Positions 8,308 through 17,394 of a stretch of DNA of 64,000 bases are shown piece by piece (position 1 is the stretch's first letter; every line of letters starts with the position of its first letter). Source of the DNA: Pseudomonas marginalis (GTDB taxonomy: Bacteria > Pseudomonadota > Gammaproteobacteria > Pseudomonadales > Pseudomonadaceae); assembly GCF_024169655.1 (NCBI RefSeq), contig NZ_JALJWV010000001.1:5438001-5502000 (forward strand), written 5' to 3'. The notes under the pieces are model-generated. The model was not told the origin of the DNA. It was given only the letters and a program-made list of their open reading frames with translations, and did not search any database. A program made the position numbers and the translations under genes.

Positions 8308-9386
8308 TACTGCACCTGGTAGCCGCGACTGCTCAGGCAGTTGCCCTGGGCCTGGCGATAGGCTTGCACCACTGCCGGGTCCGGGGCGTAGGTGACCGCT
8401 TGCGGGTCAAAGCCACTTTGCTGCACAGCCCAGCGATAACAGTCGTAACCATCCTGCTGCACCTGCGCCGGTGACTGGCCGTTGGCGGGATAGGCCACCA
8501 CGTCATAGCCATTGCCCTGGGGCGCCGGCTGCGGTGCCGGTACCGCGGTCGGCGGTTCCACCACCACGTACTGCTGGGAACTGCTTTCGTAGGTGTAATA
8601 GGCACCCGCCGCGAGGAAGAACAGCGCGCTGCCCACCCACACTTCGCGCGCGTAGTCCGGCAGGTAATGCACGCGAATGCCATACGGCGGCGCCACCACC
8701 ACATAGCGCGGGCCTTGCGGGCGATACCAGTAGCCGCCGGAGAAGAAATAATCCTGACCACGGTAAGGCACACGGTAATTACGCTCGGGAAAGCGATCCA
8801 CCATATAGCCCGGGCGATATTGCGGACCGGGGCCCCAGCCGTTGCCGTGCCCATCGGGGCGACCTGGCCAGCGATTATCACCGGGACGCCCATTGTGGTA
8901 GCCGCCGTCGTTGTTGCCTGGACGTGAACCGGGGCCGCCCGCCTCCCAATGTTGATTGCCGTCGTTGCGGCGCGGGATGTCGCGGTAGTAACCCTGGCGC
9001 GGCTCCTGGGTCTGGCGCACGGTATCGGGGCGACCCTGGATCGGCAGGCTGTTCGATGGTTGTGGCTGCGGCGCCGGGCGACCCGGCTCATTGCCCTGTG
9101 GCCGGCCTTGCCCCTGACCGCCGCCGTTCGGCCCACCGCGATCAAAATGCGGGTTCTCCGGGCGCGGTTGATTGTTCTCAGGCCGTGACGGCGCGGTCTG
9201 CGGACGCGGCTGATTATTCTCGGGCCGCCCGCCACCTTCAAGGCCGCGTTCATGCTGCCCGCCGCCGCCCTGCGGCCGCTGCCCCTGGCCCTGACCGGGT
9301 GAATTATCACGTTCGTCGGCCGTTACCTGCGCGCTGACGCTGACCACCAGCAAACCAACACCTGCCATTCGCCAGATGCGCTTCAT
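8304..9386 (-). CDS. DUF6515-like exported protein with low-complexity region
   Basis: This 360-residue protein starts with a signal peptide (MKRIWRMAGVGLLVVSVSAQVTA). It then has about 150 residues rich in Gly, Asn, Pro, Gln and Arg with near-repeats of RPENNQPRPQ. After this comes a structured part (YFFSGGYWYRPQGPRYVVVAPPYGIRVHYLP), a short hydrophobic stretch (ALFFLAAGAYYTYE) and a C-terminal Cys-containing YDCYRWAVQQSGFDP / QGNCLSSRGY module. This pairing is typical of Pseudomonas proteins in DUF6515. I chose ATG at 9386, preceded by AGGAAG, over a GTG four codons upstream. Function unknown; probably periplasmic or surface-associated. Confidence 0.75.
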   Translation of the reverse strand: MKRIWRMAGVGLLVVSVSAQVTADERDNSPGQGQGQRPQGGGGQHERGLEGGGRPENNQPRPQTAPSRPENNQPRPENPHFDRGGPNGGGQGQGRPQGNEPGRPAPQPQPSNSLPIQGRPDTVRQTQEPRQGYYRDIPRRNDGNQHWEAGGPGSRPGNNDGGYHNGRPGDNRWPGRPDGHGNGWGPGPQYRPGYMVDRFPERNYRVPYRGQDYFFSGGYWYRPQGPRYVVVAPPYGIRVHYLPDYAREVWVGSALFFLAAGAYYTYESSSQQYVVVEPPTAVPAPQPAPQGNGYDVVAYPANGQSPAQVQQDGYDCYRWAVQQSGFDPQAVTYAPDPAVVQAYRQAQGNCLSSRGYQVQY

Positions 9387-9801
9387 GCTCTTCCTCACTG
9401 CGGTTTAGGGCTTATCAATGAGACTGGAAAAGCCTCGCCCGGTTCTGGCACAGGTTATCAGTCACGAGAACAATTTTCTTAAGGCAAAAAGAAAGGGGCG
9501 ACCCGTCGGCCACCCCTTGAGAACTTCGTCCGGGCTCAACGCTTATGACGTTGGCTCACCTCACGCCGTCTTGTGGACAGTGTGCAGCCTGGAGGCCGGC
9601 TCAACCCTGCTGGGGTGGCGGCCGCAGCGGGCCTGATTGGGCGAGCTGCTGTGGACTATGTCCAGGCGGTGATTCTGTTGGTAATCATAGGCGCAGCGCT
9701 CCGGCAGATGATTGCGAAGATTGCGTCAATAAACAGTGCTTGCGCAATTTTTAACCCTTAAGGGATAATTCACCGCAATAGTTACGACAAAGGCCAGCCC
9801 C
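9387..9801. other. 415-base gap without a convincing gene; holds a terminator
   Basis: Between two divergent genes (DUF6515 leftward, Lrp-type rightward) I find no coding frame with a ribosome binding site and family-like protein. It does hold a minus-strand terminator (9484-9517) with no gene upstream of it, and AT-rich promoter-like sequence just before the Lrp-type gene (TTAACCCTTAAGGGATAA). Confidence 0.7.
9484..9517 (-). terminator. Orphan Rho-independent terminator
   Basis: Read on the minus strand, the stem GGGGTGGCC / GGTCGCCCC (two G-U pairs, 4-base loop) is followed by TTTCTTTTT. It lies about 100 bases upstream of the DUF6515 start codon in the same direction, and no gene precedes it. 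It may end a small RNA or act as an attenuator in the DUF6515 leader. Confidence 0.7.
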
Positions 9802-10281
9802 ATGAGCAAACTTGACCGATACGACCTGAGTATTTTGGCGGAATTGCAGCGCGACGCGAGGATCTCCAACCAGGAGTTGGCCGAGCGTATCGGGCTGTCG
9901 CCGTCGCCCTGCTCGCGCCGGGTCAAGCAATTGGAGGACGACGGCTACATCGCCCGCCAGGTCGCCCTGCTCGACCGCAAGATGCTCGGCCTGAGCCTCA
10001 CCGCCTACGTGCTGATCGGCATGGACCGACACACCCCCGAGCGCTTCGAGAACTTCGAAGCGGCCATCCGCACCCTGCCCCAGGTGCTGGAATGCAGCCT
10101 GGTGACCGGGATGGATGCCGACTATCAGTTGAAAGTCGTGGTGCCGGACATGGATCACTACCAGAAGCTGCTGCTGGGCCACCTGACCCGCATTGAAGGC
10201 GTCACCAGCGTGCGTTCGAGCTTTGTGCTGAACCAGGTGCTCAACAGCACCGAGTTACCACTGACCCACCTGCGCACTTAA
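9802..10281 (+). CDS. Lrp/AsnC family transcriptional regulator
   Basis: The 159-residue protein has the family layout: an N-terminal winged helix-turn-helix (DRYDLSILAELQRDARISNQELAERIGLSPSPCSRRV) and a C-terminal RAM/AsnC ligand domain (~70-150) for amino acid binding and oligomer formation. It is a DNA-binding regulator, likely of amino acid metabolism and of its own gene; the AT-rich sequence ahead of the start would suit autoregulation. The neighbouring genes give no clue to its effector. Confidence 0.9.
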   Translation: MSKLDRYDLSILAELQRDARISNQELAERIGLSPSPCSRRVKQLEDDGYIARQVALLDRKMLGLSLTAYVLIGMDRHTPERFENFEAAIRTLPQVLECSLVTGMDADYQLKVVVPDMDHYQKLLLGHLTRIEGVTSVRSSFVLNQVLNSTELPLTHLRT

Positions 10282-10400
10282 GATCGGTGAAGGTCAAATG
10301 TGGGAGGGGGATTTAAGTCTGCCTGCGACGCACCGACGCAGGTCAATGCCTAGCCCGAGCACTGCCGTATACTTGCCGCCTGCCCCGTCGGAAGAAACCA

Positions 10401-10619
10401 ATGAACTCGATTGACCCCGCGCTATTTGAAGAATGGATGATGACCGGCCTGGTCACGATCCTGATCATTTTCATGGGTTTCATCGTCTGGGACCTGGCGA
10501 AGAAATCCAAGGCTGGGCGTTTCGGCTCGTTCATCCTGTTTTTCGTGCTGGGCCTGGGCGTGGCCGCGTTCGTCATCAAGAGCGTGGTGATCGGCCTGAT
10601 CGAGTCCGGCGCCTTATAA
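10401..10619 (+). CDS. DUF2788 small membrane protein
   Basis: The 72-residue protein has two hydrophobic helices (MTGLVTILIIFMGFIVWDL and SFILFFVLGLGVAAFVIKSVV) joined by a basic loop (AKKSKAGRFG). That is the DUF2788 pattern, a short inner-membrane protein of unknown role in Pseudomonas and relatives. The final codons overlap the end of the convergent rluE by six bases. Confidence 0.85.
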   Translation: MNSIDPALFEEWMMTGLVTILIIFMGFIVWDLAKKSKAGRFGSFILFFVLGLGVAAFVIKSVVIGLIESGAL

Positions 10620-11249
10620 ACGCGCCGGTACGGCCTTCCATTGGCCCTGATCCAGGCCGTCGATGGACCACTCGCCAATCCGCACGCGCACCAGGCGCAA
10701 GGTGGGCAACCCCACCGCCGCTGTCATGCGCCGCACTTGGCGGTTTCGCCCTTCACGAATCACCAACTCCAACCAGTGGGTCGGCACGCTTTTGCGAAAG
10801 CGCACCGGCGGGTTGCGTGGCCATAACTCAGGCTCGTCCAACCGCCGGGCTTCGGCGGGCAAGGTCATGCCGTCGTTGAGCTCCACCCCGTCGCGCAGGC
10901 GTTGCAGTTGTTCTTCAGTGGGTTCGCCTTCCACCTGCACCCAGTAGGTTTTCGCCAACTTGTGCTTGGGGTCGGCAATGCGCGCCTGCAATTGGCCATC
11001 GTTGGTCAACAACAACAGGCCTTCGCTGTCACGGTCCAGGCGGCCCGCCGGGTAGATGCCGGGGATGTCGATAAAATCCTTGAGGGTCGCCCGCCCGCCT
11101 TCGTCGCTGAACTGGGTCAGTACGTCGAACGGTTTATTGAACAGGATCAGCTTCGGCTCGGCCGGTGGCGCCTTGGCGACGCGACGAGCTGCGGAATACG
11201 GGGCTTTCACGCCAGGGCGGCGCGAATCGGGACGGGTGGGACGGGACAT
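10614..11249 (-). CDS. rluE: 23S rRNA pseudouridine synthase RluE
   Basis: The 211-residue protein belongs to the RsuA/RluB/E/F group: LILFNKPFDVLTQFSD, the catalytic-Asp motif GRLDRDSEGLLLLTNDG, and a C-terminal REGRNRQVRRMTAAVGLPTLRLVRVRIG. It lacks the N-terminal S4 domain of RsuA and RluB, as RluE does. In E. coli RluE makes pseudouridine 2457 in 23S rRNA. The N-terminal ~30 residues are basic and variable. I used ATG at 11249; a TTG at 11282 would add 11 residues. Confidence 0.9.
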   Translation of the reverse strand: MSRPTRPDSRRPGVKAPYSAARRVAKAPPAEPKLILFNKPFDVLTQFSDEGGRATLKDFIDIPGIYPAGRLDRDSEGLLLLTNDGQLQARIADPKHKLAKTYWVQVEGEPTEEQLQRLRDGVELNDGMTLPAEARRLDEPELWPRNPPVRFRKSVPTHWLELVIREGRNRQVRRMTAAVGLPTLRLVRVRIGEWSIDGLDQGQWKAVPARL

Positions 11250-11320
11250 GGCGAAGGAACATCTAACGGTCAGGACCGACAATGCTAGTGGCCTGACCGC
11301 TAAATGACCATCCCAACCGC

Positions 11321-12793
11321 TTAGCGGAACGGCGGCTCGTCGAAGCTGCGCAGTTTGCGCGAGTGCAGCGAGTTGAGCTCGGTGCGCAACAGGTCGACCG
11401 CCTCGATGCCGATCTTCAAGTGCTGGCTGACCGCCCGCTCATAGAACGCGTTGGCCGAGCCCGGCAGCTTGATCTCGCTGTGCAACGGCTTGTCCGACAC
11501 GCACAGCAAGGTGCCGTAGGGCACACGCAAACGATAGCCCTGGGCGGCGATGGTGCCGCTTTCCATGTCCACGGCGACGGCGCGGGACAGGTTGATCAGC
11601 GGACGCTCCTGGGCCCAACGCAGTTCCCAGTTGCGGTCGTCGTAGGTCAGCACGGTGCCGGTGCGCAGGCGTTTTTTCAGTTCTTCGCCCTTTTCGCCGG
11701 TGACGTTGGCCGCCGCTTGCTGCAAGGCCATTTGCACTTCGGCCAGGGCCGGGATCGGAATGTTCGGCGGCACCACGCGGTCGAGAATGCCATCGCGGCG
11801 CATATAGGCGTGAGCCAGGACGTAGTCACCGATGGTCTGGGATTGGCGCAGGCCGCCGCAGTGGCCGATCATCAGCCAGCAATGCGGACGCAGCACGGCC
11901 AGGTGATCGGTGATGTTCTTGGCGTTGGACGGGCCGACGCCGATGTTGACCAGCGTCACGCCGTGGCCGTCAGTGGCCTGCAGGTGATAGGCCGGCATCT
12001 GGTAACGGTGCCAGACCACGCCTGCGGCAATGGCGGACGCTTCGCCGTGATCCATGCTCTTGTCGATGATCACATTGCCCGGCAGCACCATGCGGATAAA
12101 ACGCGGGTCGCTGCGCAATTGCTCCAGGCCATGCAGGATGAACTGGTCGACATAGCGGTGGTAGTTGGTCAGCAGAATCCACGGCTGCACATGGCGCCAG
12201 TCGCTGCCGGTGTAATGCACCAGGCGGCGCAGGGAAAAGTCCACGCGGGCCGCATCGAACAGGGCCAGGGGCAGCGGGTCGGTGTTTTCCCAGTCGTACA
12301 GGCCGTCGGCGATGCCATCGGTGGCGGCCGACAGGTCGGTGCTGGGGAACACACGGGCCAGGGTCGCGGCGGTCACGCCGGAGCCGGCCAGTTCGTCGCC
12401 CTGCTCGACCACATAGGGATAAGGAATATTCTGCTGGCTGACGCCGACTTCCACCGTCACGGTGAAGTCGTGCATCAACGGCACCAATTGTTCCAGCAGG
12501 TATTTACGGAACGCCGACGGATGGGTGACGGTGACGCTGTAAGTCCCCGGCAGTTGGACCTTGGCATACGCCCGGGTGGTCTGTGGGACTTCGCCGTGGC
12601 ACTGGTAAGTCAGGCGCAGCTCCGGGTAGCGAAACATCGCGCGTTGTTCGGCGTCGGGCTCGACGCGGTCCTTGAGGTATTGCTTGAGGGCTTGATTGAG
12701 CGCGCCGGTAGCACGCTCATGCAGAGCCGCCAGCCGGTCGACGGCTTCTTCGGCGGTTTGAACGACAACAAAAGCTTCGGTCACGGTAAGCAT
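11321..12793 (-). CDS. amn: AMP nucleosidase
   Basis: The 490-residue protein matches AMP nucleosidase in length and in motifs such as LTNYHRYVDQFI, NIGVGPSNAKNITDHLAVLRPH, IGHCGGLRQSQTIGDYVLAHAY and VDMESGTIAAQGYRLRVPYGTLLCVSDKPLHSE. It splits AMP into adenine and ribose 5-phosphate, helping to control adenylate pools. The start is uncertain: ATG at 12793 has AGG directly against it, while GTG at 12784 would put that AGG nine bases upstream and give 487 residues. The open frame continues to 13162 but reads as non-protein there. Confidence 0.93.
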   Translation of the reverse strand: MLTVTEAFVVVQTAEEAVDRLAALHERATGALNQALKQYLKDRVEPDAEQRAMFRYPELRLTYQCHGEVPQTTRAYAKVQLPGTYSVTVTHPSAFRKYLLEQLVPLMHDFTVTVEVGVSQQNIPYPYVVEQGDELAGSGVTAATLARVFPSTDLSAATDGIADGLYDWENTDPLPLALFDAARVDFSLRRLVHYTGSDWRHVQPWILLTNYHRYVDQFILHGLEQLRSDPRFIRMVLPGNVIIDKSMDHGEASAIAAGVVWHRYQMPAYHLQATDGHGVTLVNIGVGPSNAKNITDHLAVLRPHCWLMIGHCGGLRQSQTIGDYVLAHAYMRRDGILDRVVPPNIPIPALAEVQMALQQAAANVTGEKGEELKKRLRTGTVLTYDDRNWELRWAQERPLINLSRAVAVDMESGTIAAQGYRLRVPYGTLLCVSDKPLHSEIKLPGSANAFYERAVSQHLKIGIEAVDLLRTELNSLHSRKLRSFDEPPFR

Positions 12794-12886
12794 CCTGTGT
12801 GCTGACTTGCAGACCGTTATCTTGCCTGTATCCCTGTCAGACGCAAACTTTGAATTGGCATGCCTACTCAAGAAGAGCTCAGTCCC

Positions 12887-12976
12887 TGTGGGAGTCGGGC
12901 TTGCCCGCGATAGCGGTGGGTCATTGCCATAACGGGAGGCTGGCACACCGCGATCGCAGGCAAGCCAGCTCCCACA
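12887..12976. repeat. REPIN
   Basis: Inverted arms TGTGGGAGTCGGGCTTGCCC and GGCAAGCCAGCTCCCACA around a 50-base spacer, between amn and the acyl-CoA dehydrogenase gene. Both arms are diverged from the GGGGGCTTGCCCCC form. Confidence 0.8.
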
Positions 12977-12992
12977 TGTTGACCGCGTGTAT

Positions 12993-14645
12993 TCAAAGGG
13001 CCTGTGGCGTGGACCGCGCGACAATCGCCTCAACATCCACCCCACGAGGCAAGGCGCCATACACGCGCCCCGACGACTCACCCAGCCGGCTGGCGATGAA
13101 CCCATCGCTGACCGCCGCATTCCCGGCCTCCAGCAACAACTTGGCCTGCAACGCCACGGCAATGTCCTCGGTCAGTTGCCGTGCGCGGTATTGGATGTCC
13201 TGGGTGTCCATGAACGCCGCTTTCAGTTGCTCGATATGCTGCGCCAACCGCCTGTCGCCATGCCCGTCCCCCAGTTCGACAAACAGCGCTTCCAGCACAC
13301 CCGGCTCTTTCGACAATGCGCGCAGCACGTCCAGGCACTGCACATTGCCGGAACCTTCCCACGTCGAATTCACCGGCGCCTCGCGATACAAGCGCGGCAG
13401 GATGCTGTCCTCCACATAACCGGCACCGCCCATGCACTCGGCGGCTTCGTTGATCATCGCGGGCGCGCGCTTGCAGATCCAATACTTGCCCACCGCCGTC
13501 ACCAGCCGGGAGAATTTGGCTTCCTGCTCATCCCCCAAATGATCGAGGGCGCGGCCCATGCGCAGGCTCAAGGCCAGCGCGGCTTCGCTTTCCAGCGCCA
13601 GGTCGGCCAGCACGTTTTGCATCAGAGGTTGTTCGCTGAGTACGCGACCGCTGACCGAGCGATGGGCGCAATGGTGACTGGCTTGGGTCAGCGCCTGGCG
13701 CATCAAGGCGCTGGAGCCGACCATGCAATCGAAGCGGGTCATGGCGACCATTTCGATGATGGTCGGCACGCCACGGCCTTCTTCGCCGACCATCCAGGCC
13801 AGGGCGCCGCGAAACTCGACTTCGCTGGAGGCGTTCGAGCAATTGCCGAGTTTGTTTTTCAGGCGCTGGATATAGAACTGGTTGCGCGTGTCGTCCGGAC
13901 GGTGCCGGGGCAGCAGGAAGCAGGTCAGGCCCTTGTCGGTCTGGGCCAGGGTGAGGAACGCATCGCACATCGGCGCTGAGCAAAACCACTTGTGCCCCAC
14001 CAGTTCATAGGCTTGGCCGGGGCCGCCCGCGCCCACGGGGTAAGCACGGGTGGTGTTGGCGCGCACGTCGGTGCCGCCCTGTTTCTCGGTCATCGCCATG
14101 CCGATGGTGGCGCCAGCCTTGTGGGCGATGCCGACATTGCGCGGGTCGTAGTCGGTGCTGAGGATTTTCGGCAGCCAGGTCTGCGCCAGGTCCGGTTGCA
14201 GGCGCAGGGCCGGGACGCAGGCGAAGGTCATGGTCAACGGGCAGCCAGTGCCGGCTTCGGCCTGGCTGTGCAGGTAAGTCAGGGCGGCACGGGCCACATG
14301 GGCGCCGGATTGTGGATGCGCCCACGGCAGCGATGGCAGGCCATGTTCGACGGCAGTGCGCATCAGCTCGTGGTAGGCCGGGTGAAACTCCACCAGGTCG
14401 ATACGATGGCCATAGCGGTCATGGCTGCTGAACTGTGGTTTGTTCTGATTCGCCAGAAACCCGGCCGCCATCAGCGGCCCGCCGGCCAGCGCACCGTAGG
14501 CATCGATGCGCGGCGCGGCCCAGCCGGCGCCGAAGCGGCGCGACCAGTCTTGCAGCGGCACGTCGATGCGGTACAGGTTGACGCCGTCCAGGGAGGGCGG
14601 CTGGTTGGTGACGTCGTGGGTTTCGGCGAACTGATGCAGGTTCAT
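12993..14645 (-). CDS. aidB: AidB-type acyl-CoA dehydrogenase
   Basis: The 550-residue protein is close in length to E. coli AidB and longer than ordinary acyl-CoA dehydrogenases. It has the FAD-binding segment GMAMTEKQGGTDVRANTTRA, KWFCSAPMCDAFLTLAQT, and a C-terminal helical part with the active-site-like MINEAAECMGGAGYVEDSILPRLYREAPVNSTWEGSGNVQ. AidB is a flavoprotein of the alkylation (Ada) response that also binds DNA; its substrate is unclear. Start ATG at 14645. It is read in the same direction as, and 67 bases after, the ladS gene. Confidence 0.85.
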   Translation of the reverse strand: MNLHQFAETHDVTNQPPSLDGVNLYRIDVPLQDWSRRFGAGWAAPRIDAYGALAGGPLMAAGFLANQNKPQFSSHDRYGHRIDLVEFHPAYHELMRTAVEHGLPSLPWAHPQSGAHVARAALTYLHSQAEAGTGCPLTMTFACVPALRLQPDLAQTWLPKILSTDYDPRNVGIAHKAGATIGMAMTEKQGGTDVRANTTRAYPVGAGGPGQAYELVGHKWFCSAPMCDAFLTLAQTDKGLTCFLLPRHRPDDTRNQFYIQRLKNKLGNCSNASSEVEFRGALAWMVGEEGRGVPTIIEMVAMTRFDCMVGSSALMRQALTQASHHCAHRSVSGRVLSEQPLMQNVLADLALESEAALALSLRMGRALDHLGDEQEAKFSRLVTAVGKYWICKRAPAMINEAAECMGGAGYVEDSILPRLYREAPVNSTWEGSGNVQCLDVLRALSKEPGVLEALFVELGDGHGDRRLAQHIEQLKAAFMDTQDIQYRARQLTEDIAVALQAKLLLEAGNAAVSDGFIASRLGESSGRVYGALPRGVDVEAIVARSTPQAL

Positions 14646-14712
14646 GACGGGCCTCCTGGAAAAAGGCCATCTGGGTTGCGGCCCGAATTTCAGTTAAGCA
14701 CCATCATCTCGC

Positions 14713-17106
14713 TTAAAAAAGTGGCATACGCGCCGAATGTCCGGCGCTTTCGCCCTCTGAGGGACACAACAGCCGGCGCTCCAATACCGCCTGCAGCGCG
14801 TCGAAACGTACCGGTTTGACCAGGCGTTCGGTGATGCCGATGCCATGGCAGCGCTCACGTTCAGACACATTCAGCGTGGCGCCCAGGGCGATCACCGGTA
14901 ACTCGCCGCAGCCGGGCAACGCACGAATCTGACAGCACAACGAGAAGCCGTCTTCAGGTGTATCCAACAGCACCGCGTCGAATGTTTCCCCCTGCAATGC
15001 CGCCAACGCTGCCGGCCCGCTGTCGACGGTTTTCACCCGATAACCGAGCTTGAGCAACATGCCACGCACCGCCCACTGGCCGACGCTGTTGTCGTCCACC
15101 AACAGCACGGTGCACTGCGCAGGCGCGCGTTCGCGCTCAGGGCTCGCCGGGCGTGGCTCGAGCTGCAGCACGGCGACCGCCAGTTCCAACTGGAAGCGAC
15201 TGCCCTTGCGTGGTTCGGAATGATGGGTGAGGCGCCCGCCGAGTAATTCGATCAGTTGCCGGCAGATCGCCAAACCAATCCCCAGGCCGCCGTATTCGCG
15301 CGTCGTCGAGCCATCGAGCTGGAAGAAACGCTGGTACAGGGTGGCCTCGTCGAGAAAAGCAAAGCCGATGCCCGTGTCGGTGACGATAAAACTCAGGCGC
15401 ACGCCGCCGTCGCTCAGGGGCACGCCGACCACCCGCAGACGCACGGCGCCTTCGTGGGTGAACTTGAAGGCGTTGTCCAACAGGCAATCCAGGCACTGGC
15501 TGAGTTTGTCGGCGTCGCCGCGCAGGCGGTCGGGCAACTCGTCGGCGACATCGATGGAAAAGGCCAGGCCTTTGCTCTGCGCGCTGGCGCTGAACTGCTG
15601 GCGCAAGGTGTCGAGCACGCCGCGCAGGCTGAACACCTTGGGCTGGGCGCTCAGGCGTCCGGCCTGCAATTCGGTGAGGGTGAGAATGCCATTGACCATG
15701 CGCATCATGTCCCGCGCCGAGCCGGCGGCGGTTTGCTGGTACTGCGCCAGGTCGTCGTCCAGGGGCACGGTCTGCATCAGCTCAAGGGAGCCGATCACGC
15801 CATTCATCGGCGTGCGCAGTTCGTGGGTCAGGGTGGCGAGGAACTCGTCTTTGAGCCGGTTACTGCGGGCTAGTTGCTGGTTGAGCACTTCGAGCTTCTG
15901 GCTCGCGTCGTAGAGGGTCTGCGCCTGTTGCTCACGCATGCTGTTGATGCGATCCGCCAGGGCCAGGGACAACAGCGCCACTTCGATCGCCGAGCCGATC
16001 TGGCTGGCGTACATGGTGAGGAACACGTTGGGCAGGTAGCCCAGCACCATCAGGGTGTTGACCACACCGCCCAGCAGGAACGCCGACCAGGCAATGATGA
16101 AATAGCGCGCCACCCGCTGCCCGCAGTACCAGGCCTTGATGGCGGCGACAAAGATGGTCACGGTAAACACCAGCGCCAGACCGGTAGCCAGGCGCAACGC
16201 CAGGGCGTAACTGGTCATCAGCGAGAGCAGCATCACCACCGCGCCGCAGGCCACCAACCCCAGCAACAGGCGATTGATCCAGCGGCTGTGCTGGGCGGTG
16301 TGCAGGAAGCTGCGGGCGAACAAGCTGCCGAACAACGCCGCCGAGCCGATCAGGAAGGGCGTCGCAGCATTCGCCCACCAGGGGTTGTTCGGCCAGAAAT
16401 ACTCCACCGCCGCGCCGTTCACCGACAACTGGTACAGACCGAACGAGGCGATGTAGAAGATGTAATAAAGGTAGCTGGTGTCGCGCACGCTGAGGTAGAT
16501 GAACAGGTTGTACACCAGCATCCCCAGCAACACGCCATAGATCAGGCCCAATACGTACAGGCGCAGCGGTTGCTGCTCAAGGTAGGCGGTGCTGGACCAC
16601 AGCGTCAGCGGCGCCTGGATCGAGCCTTCGCTTTGCAGGCGCAGGTAGACGGTCTTGGTTTCGCCCGGCGTGAAGTCGACCTTGAACAAGTAGTTGTTCT
16701 GGCGAATCTCGCGACTGGAAAACGGCAGGGCATCCCCGGTGCGACCGGCCAGGCGGTAGTTGCCGGTGCTGTCGGGCAGGTACAGGTCAAGGTGGTCGAG
16801 GGGCGGATAGGCTAACTCCAGCAGCCAGGTGCGCTGGGCTTCAGGCTGCTTGGGCAGGTAGCGCAGGTTGACCTTGAGCCAGAACACCGAGCGCGAATAG
16901 CCGGCGTTGAGGGTGTCCTTGTCGTGGGGTTTGAACTGTGTGGCGGCGGCGGGAGCACTCACATCGGCGATGGTCAGGGCGTTAGTCGGGTCTTCGAGCA
17001 CTTGCATGGCACGGCCCAAGGGCAGACTTCGAGTGTCTTGGGTGAACTCAATGGCGTTGGCGAACAACGGTAGCCCGCACAACAATAAAATCAGCAAATA
17101 GCGCAT
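14713..17106 (-). CDS. ladS: LadS hybrid sensor kinase (7TM-DISM)
   Basis: The 797-residue protein has, in order: a signal sequence; a periplasmic 7TMR-DISMED2 domain (~25-165); seven membrane helices (~180-390); a coiled coil; a histidine kinase domain with H428 in THELRTPMNG; an ATPase with LLDNAFKF, VTDTGIGF and YGGLGIGLA; and a C-terminal receiver (667-780). Length, layout and position just ahead of thiD fit LadS of P. aeruginosa. There LadS feeds the Gac/Rsm pathway through GacS, raising RsmY/RsmZ and promoting biofilm. The receiver keeps D671-D672, D715 and K764 but is unusual (see findings). The upstream gap of 288 bases is AT-rich and must hold the divergent ladS and thiD promoters. 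Confidence 0.88.
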   Translation of the reverse strand: MRYLLILLLCGLPLFANAIEFTQDTRSLPLGRAMQVLEDPTNALTIADVSAPAAATQFKPHDKDTLNAGYSRSVFWLKVNLRYLPKQPEAQRTWLLELAYPPLDHLDLYLPDSTGNYRLAGRTGDALPFSSREIRQNNYLFKVDFTPGETKTVYLRLQSEGSIQAPLTLWSSTAYLEQQPLRLYVLGLIYGVLLGMLVYNLFIYLSVRDTSYLYYIFYIASFGLYQLSVNGAAVEYFWPNNPWWANAATPFLIGSAALFGSLFARSFLHTAQHSRWINRLLLGLVACGAVVMLLSLMTSYALALRLATGLALVFTVTIFVAAIKAWYCGQRVARYFIIAWSAFLLGGVVNTLMVLGYLPNVFLTMYASQIGSAIEVALLSLALADRINSMREQQAQTLYDASQKLEVLNQQLARSNRLKDEFLATLTHELRTPMNGVIGSLELMQTVPLDDDLAQYQQTAAGSARDMMRMVNGILTLTELQAGRLSAQPKVFSLRGVLDTLRQQFSASAQSKGLAFSIDVADELPDRLRGDADKLSQCLDCLLDNAFKFTHEGAVRLRVVGVPLSDGGVRLSFIVTDTGIGFAFLDEATLYQRFFQLDGSTTREYGGLGIGLAICRQLIELLGGRLTHHSEPRKGSRFQLELAVAVLQLEPRPASPERERAPAQCTVLLVDDNSVGQWAVRGMLLKLGYRVKTVDSGPAALAALQGETFDAVLLDTPEDGFSLCCQIRALPGCGELPVIALGATLNVSERERCHGIGITERLVKPVRFDALQAVLERRLLCPSEGESAGHSARMPLF

Positions 17107-17394
17107 AGAGCCCCAGCGTGGCCTGTCCGGTTATGTCAAATAACCCCCCATTCCTTTTGAGAAGACGTATACCGGCGATACAGTAAGTTATTTGAATCCA
17201 CTTTAGCATAGCCGTTAAAGGCCATTGGACACCATCGAGATAATTTTTACAGAGGCTCTAGAACAAGGCTTTCGGCGACTTTTTCAACTAAAAATCGATA
17301 CTAGCAAACAGCCATAAATACCCACGGATACAGACAAAATTCAGGCATCGCCAGACGGCCACGCCAAAAGCGTTTGGTGGTAAGCTCGCGCACC

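Noticed and set aside
17107..17394. Possible TPP riboswitch ahead of thiD
   Set aside because: I found neither the CTGAGA element nor the ACCTGA-type element of the THI box in this AT-rich stretch.
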